The position numbers were made by a program, and so were the translations under genes. Below the pieces are notes generated by a model. That model made no database searches. It was not told the DNA's origin and saw nothing but the letters and a program-made list of their open reading frames with translations. Positions 1 through 4,811 of a stretch of 18,268 nt of DNA are shown here, piece by piece. Positions within the stretch are counted from its first letter, which is position 1. Each line of letters starts with the position of its first letter. The stretch is from an uncultured Collinsella sp. (lineage in GTDB: Bacteria; Actinomycetota; Coriobacteriia; Coriobacteriales; Coriobacteriaceae). The stretch covers positions 1 through 18,268 of the forward strand of contig URKG01000029.1 in NCBI GenBank assembly GCA_900548265.1. Reading direction: 5' to 3'.

Positions 1-41
1 GGCCCGATTTTGCCTCTTGACAATGTCCTGCTCATATTAAA

Positions 42-75
42 AGGAACGTCCCCAAGTGCCGCCCCAATGACCACC
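42..75. repeat. GTCCCC-type intergenic repeat, degenerate copy
   Basis: The sequence GAACGTCCCCAA followed by CCCCAATGAC resembles blocks at 3451-3466 and 9505-9530. The stem seen in those two copies is poorly formed here, so this is a degenerate or partial member of the family. Bases 1-41 hold no gene that I can recognise. Confidence 0.35.
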
Positions 76-81
76 ATGGCA

Positions 82-250
82 ACGCCGCAGGTAGAGGACG
101 GACAGCGAGCGGGCACCAGAGCGAACAAATTGGCATGAAAAGAGAACGGCATAGACCTTCTGGTCATGCCGTCCTCTTTGAATGACAAGTTGTCGCTCTG
201 GTGCCCGCGCAGCGTCGAGCAGTTGCGGCGTTTGGTAAAACGCCGCAACT
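82..250. repeat. 169-nt structured element, copy A (candidate structured RNA)
   Basis: The element begins ACGCCGCAGGTAGAG and has a conserved GACAGCGAGCG block at 101-111. A long arm at 109-128 pairs with 190-208 apart from one bulged A. An apical hairpin pairs ACGGCAT (146-152) with ATGCCGT (166-172), then a bulged A153, then GACC/GGTC closing a TTCT loop. A conserved linker (209-220) leads to a second perfect hairpin, 13-bp arms 221-233 and 238-250 with a GGTA loop. Copy B at 3528-3695 has the same plan with different but still complementary stems, which argues for selection on structure. It ends 3 bases before the lipoprotein stop codon, so on the minus strand it is that gene's 3' UTR and the 221-250 hairpin could act as its terminator, although no U-tract follows. 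The transcribed strand cannot be determined from sequence alone. No family was identified. Confidence 0.6.
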
Positions 251-253
251 CCC

Positions 254-811
254 CTAGTTCATCATCGCATTCATCATCTCGTTGGTTGCGGAATCGTCAG
301 CAGACCACTCGCCGTCGTCATTGCAGGTGTACTTGAAGGTGACCGTGGTGTCCTTGGTCTTAGCAGCCTTGGTCACATCGACCATAACCTGACCGGCCAT
401 CTTGTACAGCTCGTCATCGGAAGGCATCGAATCGAGCGCGGCGACCTTCTCCTGGTACTGGGTGGCAAAATCCTCAACGATCTGGTTCATGGACTTGCAG
501 GTAATGGTGACCTCGGCAGTCGCGGTGCCCTTGTCCTCGTCGACCGTCACGTCGCCGATCTTGTAGTCAAAGCCCTCGAGATAGCTCTTGGCGTACTCCT
601 TGGGATCGATGCCCAGCTGCTCGAACTCGTCGCCCGAGGCCTCTTCCAGGCCGGCGAGGAAATCGTCGCCACCGTTCTTAACCTCATCAAACTGAGTCGT
701 AAGGTCCTTGGTGATGAGCTCCTCGACCGAAGGGCCTCCGCAGCCGGAAAGCAGGACCACGCACGCAACCAAGACGGCCATGAGGGGCGCAAGCAGCAGC
801 TTCTTTTTCAT
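254..811 (-). CDS. Uncharacterised lipoprotein, 185 aa
   Basis: A secreted, lipid-anchored protein of unknown function. The N-terminus is a type II signal peptide: MKKK, a hydrophobic stretch, then the lipobox LSGC with the lipidated Cys at residue 24. The mature part is acidic, begins with a short helical region (SVEELITKDL), and has a beta-rich middle (TATAEVTITCK) and end (TTVTFKYTC), compatible with a small substrate- or surface-binding fold. I start at 811 because GGGAGGA lies just upstream; an in-frame ATG at 835 would add eight residues ahead of the signal peptide. It appears monocistronic, with the structured element at 82-250 immediately after its stop. Similar architecture is seen in many Gram-positive lipoproteins with DUF-type domains, but I cannot name one with confidence. 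Confidence 0.85.
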   Translation of the reverse strand: MKKKLLLAPLMAVLVACVVLLSGCGGPSVEELITKDLTTQFDEVKNGGDDFLAGLEEASGDEFEQLGIDPKEYAKSYLEGFDYKIGDVTVDEDKGTATAEVTITCKSMNQIVEDFATQYQEKVAALDSMPSDDELYKMAGQVMVDVTKAAKTKDTTVTFKYTCNDDGEWSADDSATNEMMNAMMN

Positions 812-990
812 GTTGTTCCTCCCAATGAGCGGCACCGCGCTTCCCAGACACGGCGCACGTTGTAATAAGGTAAGCCCATACTATCCACTAATGAACACCC
901 TCGGCAGTACGAAGGCGCGGTCGGCTCGTTTTAACATCCGAACGGTCTGTAGACTTGCCCAACGTGCAATGAAACGCGTGCGCCCGGTCT

Positions 991-1024
991 AATAAAAAGG
1001 GTGGCCGGACAATCCAACCACCCT
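991..1024 (-). terminator. Rho-independent terminator of crr
   Basis: Reading the minus strand, AGGGTGG and CCACCCT form a 7-bp stem around a 13-nt loop and are followed by TTTTTATT. It lies 25 bases beyond the crr stop codon, the expected place. The rest of the gap to the lipoprotein gene (812-990) shows no further gene. Confidence 0.8.
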
Positions 1025-1048
1025 AAAACACCCTCTGGATGCTACAGC

Positions 1049-1585
1049 TTACTTGCGGACGACCTTGACGATGACATCGCCGGCGGCGACGGCGGACTCA
1101 GCCTCAACGGCGAGCTCGACATCGGCAAACTCGGCGGTGTTGGACACGGCCACGACGACGCAGTCCTTGTAACCGGCAGCGGCAATCTTGGCGCGGTCGA
1201 TCTTGAGTATGGGCTGGCCAGCCTTCACGACGTCGTCGGCCTTGACGAAGCCCTCGAAGCCGTCGCCGTTCATGTTGACGGTATCGACGCCAACGTGCAC
1301 CAGAACCTCGATACCGCTATCGGACTGCAGACCCACGGCGTGACCCATGGTGACGGTCACCTTGCCGTCGCAGGGAGCATAGACCAGGTCATCCTCGGGC
1401 CACACGGCGCAGCCCTTACCCAGGACCTCGCCACCAAAGACGGGATCGGGAACGTCAGCCATCTTGATGACCTTGCCCTTGACGGGCGAGCACAGCACGT
1501 CGGCGCCGGCAGAAGCAGAGATGGAGGCCGGAGCAGCAGCTGCCGCGGGCTCAGCCTTCTTCTTGAACATATCAAACAGACCCAT
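1049..1585 (-). CDS. crr: PTS glucose-type EIIA component, 178 aa
   Basis: A cytoplasmic phosphocarrier of the phosphotransferase system: it accepts phosphate from HPr and passes it to an EIIB domain during sugar uptake. In several bacteria the free EIIA-Glc also regulates carbon use. After an MFKKK start and an Ala-rich linker (residues 11-28), the domain runs from about residue 30 to 178. It carries both active-site histidines, H82 in GHAVGL and the phosphorylated H97 in VLVHVGVDTV, plus the SPVKGKV and YAPCDGKV motifs. Length is typical of a stand-alone EIIA-Glc. The start at 1585 is set by AGAGGAG six bases upstream; longer in-frame readings run through the promoter. No EIIB/EIIC gene lies in the window, so its partner must be encoded elsewhere. 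The name crr is given by family; the sugar specificity is not shown by the sequence. Confidence 0.93.
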   Translation of the reverse strand: MGLFDMFKKKAEPAAAAAPASISASAGADVLCSPVKGKVIKMADVPDPVFGGEVLGKGCAVWPEDDLVYAPCDGKVTVTMGHAVGLQSDSGIEVLVHVGVDTVNMNGDGFEGFVKADDVVKAGQPILKIDRAKIAAAGYKDCVVVAVSNTAEFADVELAVEAESAVAAGDVIVKVVRK

Positions 1586-1634
1586 ACGTTTTCTCCTCTT
1601 GATTAAGCGCAACGTTATGCGCATGCCTATGGTG

Positions 1635-1663
1635 ATTATAGTGCCAAATGGTTCAAATGCTAA
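1635..1663 (-). promoter_or_regulatory. Promoter of crr
   Basis: On the minus strand a perfect -10 box TATAAT (1635-1640) is preceded by TTAGCA (1658-1663) at a 17-bp spacing. The predicted transcript would start near 1628, giving a leader of about 40 nt before the crr start codon. No antiterminator-binding hairpin is visible in that leader. Confidence 0.7.
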
Positions 1664-1924
1664 GGTGGGGACTCGAATCGCGAGCCCTTCTCGGTAGTGC
1701 TCGTGGGATGAGCATCTCCTTTGCATCGCGGGTCGATAAGCCGAGTATCGCCCACGCGCGGGACGGGCAGAAGCGGGCGCGCCAAACCCGACACTTCTTT
1801 TCGCGCCCACGGACCGCCGCCGCCCAGTCCCTGACACTTCCTGATACCGACCGAAACGTGCCAAAATAAGCCTGTCCCTTTTTGGTAGGTTTGGCGAGTA
1901 TGGATTTTCGGACGCTTAACTAAC
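1664..1924. other. Intergenic stretch with no recognisable gene
   Basis: Open frames on both strands lack ribosome binding sites and recognisable protein features. The part at 1740-1830 is GC-rich and Pro/Arg-biased in every frame. An imperfect hairpin CCAAAA...TTTTTGG lies at about 1861-1886. A TTCGAGTCC motif on the minus strand near 1672 resembles a tRNA T-loop, but no arm pairs around it. Confidence 0.5.
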
Positions 1925-1994
1925 GAGCGTGGATAATCTCCCACTTTGACTTTGAGGCCGTCACCGAGCCAAAAACGGGAGATTATCCACGTTC
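1925..1994. repeat. Fic-flanking palindrome, left copy
   Basis: GAGCGTGGATAATCTCCC (1925-1942) pairs with GGGAGATTATCCACGTTC (1977-1994), an 18-bp stem with one G-T pair and a 34-nt spacer. A sister copy lies beyond fic at 3367-3430 in the same orientation, with the ACTTTGA and AAAACGGG inner edges also shared. No transposase is present, so it could be a MITE-like or other dispersed element. Confidence 0.75.
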
Positions 1995-2037
1995 ATTTTG
2001 GATGACCCCCTTGTACCAAGCCGAGCTCCATGGTCAA

Positions 2038-2141
2038 GTAATAACGACTTCTCATCATTAGATTGTTTACATCAATCCTAATAACTATTTAATCCTTAAA
2101 CTCGTTATTAGAATTGATATGATTAGCCTAATAACGAGTTT
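2038..2141 (+). promoter_or_regulatory. fic promoter with overlapping operator
   Basis: Perfect 14-bp arms AAACTCGTTATTAG (2098-2111) and CTAATAACGAGTTT (2128-2141) enclose a 16-bp spacer holding a near-consensus -10 box TATGAT (2118-2123); the -35 region (CTTAAA, 2095-2100) is weak and overlaps the left arm. Extra half-sites TAATAACGA (2039-2047) and CTAATAAC (2078-2085) lie upstream. An alternative promoter uses TTTACA (2066-2071) and TTTAAT (2088-2093). The layout predicts repression by a protein bound to the repeat, possibly Fic's own winged-helix domain. Confidence 0.65.
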
Positions 2142-2167
2142 CCGGCACTAAAGATATGGAGGGCGCG

Positions 2168-3340
2168 ATGCAAATCGAGGAGAACGGCCAGGGAACGCTC
2201 CGCAATAATCTATCGGGGAAATTGGCTTACTATTCGTTTTTTCCAACGCCCTTGCAATCATTGAGGCAGCTAAACCTCACCGAGGAAACCTATCGCACGC
2301 TTTCCGCATGCTCACGAAAGCTTGGAGAGCTTGAAGGCATGCTCTACTTTGTTCCCAACGCCGACATGTATCTGACAATGTACGTGCGCAAAGAAGCACT
2401 CCTTTCTTCGCAAATTGAGGGAACCCAGTGCACGTTTGACGACCTACTTAGTCCATCGCAAACACAACTCCATCATAAAGATGTCGCAGACGTCGTGAAT
2501 TACGTCCGTGCTGTCGACCGCGGCGTAGAACTGCTCAAAAAGATGCCCTTGTGCACGAGACTTCTTAGGCAAGTTCATGCGGTCCTGCTGGACGGAGTGC
2601 GCGGAACGGAGAAGAATCCAGGCGAGCTGCGCTCCTCACAAAACTGGATTGGCCCCTCAGGCTGCACCATTGCAACCGCATCGTTTGTCCCTCCAAACAT
2701 TGAAGATTTGAGTAACACGCTCCAGAACCTCGAACGCTTTATCAATGAGCCTCAAGTCGAAATGGATCCGATTGTGCGGGCGGCGCTCGTCCATTACCAA
2801 TTTGAAACTGCCCATCCATTCCTAGACGGAAACGGTCGCCTGGGCAGGCTTCTCATTACACTTATGCTCATCAATGATGGCGTTCTTCATTCTTGCTTGT
2901 TCTATCCATCGTTCCAGTTCAAGAAAAATCGAAGCGAGTACTACCGGCAACTCACATCCGTAAGGGAGAGAGGCACTTACGAGGAATGGATAGAGTTTTT
3001 CTGCAACAGTCTTCTCGAGAGTGCGGAGGACTCGGTAGGGTCTTTAAAAAACCTTGTTGACCTCCATAACCGTTCCACAGCAACCATTACCGAAAATCTC
3101 GGAAGGACTGCTGCAAACGGGCAAAGGCTGTTGGGCATTCTTGAAGAGCACCCCATCGTCGACACCGCATTCATCGCTGCCCAACTCGATATCGGCAGGA
3201 GTACCGCGAGCTCGCTCGTCAAATCATTTGAAGAATTGGGTATCCTCCGTCCGCTCGACGAGTCAAGACAGAGATACCGGCAGTACGGGTATGAAGAGTA
3301 TCTTTCGATTCTCAGGGAAGACGCCGAGCCGATTAGATAG
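2168..3340 (+). CDS. Class II Fic protein with C-terminal winged helix, 390 aa
   Basis: Fic proteins transfer a nucleotide moiety, usually AMP from ATP, to a hydroxyl side chain of a target protein. The catalytic motif HPFLDGNGRLGR starts at H216 and is complete (His, acidic residue, GNGR, Arg). The N-terminal inhibitory motif S80-xxx-E84-G85 (SSQIEG) marks it as class II, self-inhibited, which fits the absence of a separate antitoxin gene. The first ~60 residues resemble the Fic N-terminal helical domain. Residues about 315-385 look like a winged helix (TAFIAAQLDIGRSTASSLVKSFEELGIL), typical of the large Fic/DUF4172-like family. I start at 2168 because GGAGG stands five bases upstream; the ATG at 2156 has no such site. 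Codon use and base composition are AT-richer than neighbouring genes, and the gene sits between two palindrome copies, suggesting acquisition. The target is unknown. Confidence 0.9.
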   Translation: MQIEENGQGTLRNNLSGKLAYYSFFPTPLQSLRQLNLTEETYRTLSACSRKLGELEGMLYFVPNADMYLTMYVRKEALLSSQIEGTQCTFDDLLSPSQTQLHHKDVADVVNYVRAVDRGVELLKKMPLCTRLLRQVHAVLLDGVRGTEKNPGELRSSQNWIGPSGCTIATASFVPPNIEDLSNTLQNLERFINEPQVEMDPIVRAALVHYQFETAHPFLDGNGRLGRLLITLMLINDGVLHSCLFYPSFQFKKNRSEYYRQLTSVRERGTYEEWIEFFCNSLLESAEDSVGSLKNLVDLHNRSTATITENLGRTAANGQRLLGILEEHPIVDTAFIAAQLDIGRSTASSLVKSFEELGILRPLDESRQRYRQYGYEEYLSILREDAEPIR

Positions 3341-3366
3341 GCATCGCAGCCCAGGCAAATTAAAGC

Positions 3367-3430
3367 GAGCGTGGATAATCTCCCACTTTGAGCCCGCACA
3401 CAGACCGAAAACGGGAGATTATCCACGCTC
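3367..3430. repeat. Fic-flanking palindrome, right copy
   Basis: GAGCGTGGATAATCTCCC (3367-3384) pairs perfectly with GGGAGATTATCCACGCTC (3413-3430). It begins 27 bases after the fic stop codon. The stem matches the left copy at 1925-1994 while the spacer differs (28 versus 34 nt). It could also terminate fic transcription, though no T-run follows. Confidence 0.75.
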
Positions 3431-3437
3431 ATTCCTG

Positions 3438-3471
3438 AGTAGTCATTTATGAACGTCCCCAATGACTAGTC
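3438..3471. repeat. GTCCCC-loop hairpin repeat, copy 2
   Basis: TAGTCATT (3440-3447) pairs with AATGACTA (3461-3468); after one mismatch the pairing extends by two more base pairs. The loop carries GAACGTCCCC. A hairpin with a different stem but nearly the same loop lies at 9493-9521. Confidence 0.6.
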
Positions 3472-3525
3472 CGGCAACGCCGATGTTTCGGCAACGACAG
3501 CGAGCGAGCCGCATTCGGAGCAAAA
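3472..3525. repeat. Partial third copy of the structured element
   Basis: GGCAACGCCG followed by GACAGCGAGCG (3496-3506) and a GCCGCATTCG arm repeat the start of the element seen at 82-125 and 3528-3575. No matching right arm follows, so this looks like a truncated tandem duplicate next to copy B. A small hairpin GCCG...CGGC lies within it. Confidence 0.45.
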
Positions 3526-3527
3526 CG

Positions 3528-3695
3528 ACGCCGCAGGTAGAGAACGGACAGCGAGCGGGTCGCATTTGAGACAAGGTGACGTGAAACGAAAGGGCGCTGA
3601 CCTTCTGGTCGCGCCCTTGAAGTTGAACGTCAGATTGTCCAAATGCGGCCCGCGCAGCGTCGAGCAGTTACGGCGTTTGGTAAAACGCCGTAACT
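3528..3695. repeat. 168-nt structured element, copy B (candidate structured RNA)
   Basis: Same plan as the copy at 82-250. The arm 3555-3574 pairs with 3635-3653 (one G-T pair and one bulged A). The apical hairpin pairs GGGCGC (3592-3597) with GCGCCC (3611-3616), then a bulged T, then GACC-TTCT-GGTC, identical to copy A. The linker GCGCAGCGTCGAGCAG is conserved, and the final hairpin (3666-3678 with 3683-3695, GGTA loop) carries a compensatory change, A-T here where copy A has G-C. The last bases overlap the pyrE stop codon (3694-3696), so on the minus strand the final hairpin begins inside the stop codon. Start of the shared 5' block: ACGCCGCAGGTAGAG. Confidence 0.6.
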
Positions 3696-4374
3696 AACGT
3701 GCTCCGTACTGCTCGTAGTAGGCGTCGATGGCGGTCTTGAGCTCGTCGTCGATGACAACCTTGCCGTCGATCTCGTGGTTGTAGAGGGTCTCGACGACCT
3801 CGGCCATGGAGACGATGCTCGCGACGGGGAAACCGTACTTGGCCTCGATCTCCTTCTGAGCGGTGGTCACACCGCCCTTGCCGACCTCCATGCGGTTGAG
3901 GGACACGATCAGGCCCTTGATCTCGACATCGGCAGCAGCCTTGACCTTAGGATAGGTCTCGTCGATGGACTTGCCGCTGGTGGTGACGTCCTCGACCATG
4001 ACCACACGGTCGCCGTCCTTGGGCTCATAACCCAGCAGGTTGCCCTTATCGGCACCGTGGTCCTTGGCCTCCTTGCGGTCGCAGCAGTACTTGACCTCCT
4101 TGCCGTACAGCTCGTGGTAGGCAATTGCGGTCACGACGGCCAGCGGAATGCCCTTGTAGGCCGGTCCAAACAGCACATCAAAGTCGTCGCCGAAGTTATC
4201 GTGGATGGCTTGGGCGTAATACTCGCCCAGCTTCTTGAGCTGATAGCCCGTCACGTAAGCGCCGGCGTTCATAAAGAACGGGGACTGACGGCCGCTCTTG
4301 AGCGTAAAGCTGCCGAACTTAAGAACGTCAGACTCGACCATGAACTTGATGAACTCTTGCTTGTAAGCCTCCAT
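3694..4374 (-). CDS. pyrE: Orotate phosphoribosyltransferase, 226 aa
   Basis: A cytoplasmic enzyme of de novo pyrimidine synthesis that joins orotate to PRPP, giving orotidine 5'-monophosphate and pyrophosphate. The PRPP-binding loop VVMVEDVTTSGKS spans residues 125-137 with the two acidic residues E128 and D129. The catalytic dimer loop RKEAKDHG is at 100-107, and the N-terminal substrate region FTLKSGRQSPFFMNAG is at 23-38. Length is normal for the family. The start at 4374 follows AGAGGAG at a five-base spacing. It stands alone, without pyrF, pyrD or other pyr genes, and diverges from the mgtA leader. A weak -10-like TAAACT lies about 35-40 bases upstream. The structured element begins within its stop codon. 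Confidence 0.95.
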   Translation of the reverse strand: MEAYKQEFIKFMVESDVLKFGSFTLKSGRQSPFFMNAGAYVTGYQLKKLGEYYAQAIHDNFGDDFDVLFGPAYKGIPLAVVTAIAYHELYGKEVKYCCDRKEAKDHGADKGNLLGYEPKDGDRVVMVEDVTTSGKSIDETYPKVKAAADVEIKGLIVSLNRMEVGKGGVTTAQKEIEAKYGFPVASIVSMAEVVETLYNHEIDGKVVIDDELKTAIDAYYEQYGAR

Positions 4375-4500
4375 GCGGGCTCCTCTCGTAATCGCGTATG
4401 TGCTCTTCAGTTTAGCGCAGGCGAGGCGTCGATGTGGGCGTGCTTTGGAGCCACGGCATTCTGTAAAGGATTTGTCAGGGGGAATGGTTTTCCGAACAAT

Positions 4501-4533
4501 GGGGTTGACATGGCAAACCCCCTCATCAAGAAT
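4501..4533 (+). promoter_or_regulatory. Promoter of mgtA with overlapping inverted repeat
   Basis: A consensus -35 TTGACA (4505-4510) is followed after 17 bp by AAGAAT (4528-4533), a 4/6 match to the -10. GGGGTT (4501-4506) and AACCCC (4516-4521) form an inverted repeat across the -35 box, a possible operator. Transcription would begin near 4540 and give a leader of about 270 nt. The rest of 4375-4500 shows no gene. Confidence 0.55.
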
Positions 4534-4811
4534 ACGGGCGGATTAAAAAGGGGTACGAGATACCCAAAGCGCGCTGCGCTCAGCCTTTAGGAGGTGTGCC
4601 ATGGAAGGCAGTCCTAGTCGAAAAACCCGCATGTCGCCCTCGGCACGCCGCGAGGACTCCGCACACGCATAAACGCCACCGGCAGATCGCCAAAACCACC
4701 ACAAAGGCGCGCTGCACCCTTTGTGGGCTCAAGAGCTTGACGTGAGCGACATCTAGGTTTTTTGAAGCAAATACGACACGTACGCTAACTCCCCTCAACA
4801 AGGAGGACCCT
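4534..4811 (+). promoter_or_regulatory. Long structured 5' leader of mgtA
   Basis: The leader carries a hairpin GGGTA-CGAGA-TACCC just after the promoter, a short ORF (4601-4672), a perfect 9-bp hairpin CCACAAAGG/CCTTTGTGG (4699-4707 with 4718-4726), and a run of six T at 4758-4763. GGTGTGCC beside the short ORF's ribosome binding site can pair, with one G-U, with GGCACGCC inside that ORF. Before mgtA, CCTC can pair with GAGG of its ribosome binding site. This arrangement suggests translation-coupled or attenuation control. I do not recognise an M-box sequence. Confidence 0.5.
4601..4672 (+). CDS. Candidate 23-aa leader peptide upstream of mgtA
   Basis: The frame from ATG at 4601 to TAA at 4672 is preceded by TAGGAGGTG, close to a perfect anti-16S match, at a good spacing. 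The peptide starts MEGSPSRKTR and contains Ser-Pro and Arg-rich stretches with an acidic pair near its end. In enterobacteria the mgtA leader encodes the Pro- and acidic-rich peptide MgtL, whose translation senses Mg2+ and proline supply. Position and features here are analogous, but sequence homology is not evident. A strong ribosome binding site on such a short frame argues against chance. Its function is inferred only. Confidence 0.5.
   Translation: MEGSPSRKTRMSPSARREDSAHA

Noticed and set aside
1660..1720. A TTCGAGTCCCC motif on the minus strand resembling the T-loop and 3' end of a tRNA.
   Set aside because: The flanking bases do not pair as a T-arm and no acceptor, D or anticodon arm can be found upstream.
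1648..1944. Overlapping open frames of 70-95 codons on both strands in the crr-fic gap.
   Set aside because: They lack ribosome binding sites, overlap the crr promoter and show no protein-like features.
2156..3340. A class I Fic toxin-antitoxin pair.
   Set aside because: No small antitoxin gene adjoins fic, and the inhibitory SxxxEG motif is within the Fic protein itself (class II).
4381..4811. An M-box (ykoK) Mg2+ riboswitch in the mgtA leader.
   Set aside because: I could not match the conserved M-box core by eye; an Infernal search with the Rfam model would decide.
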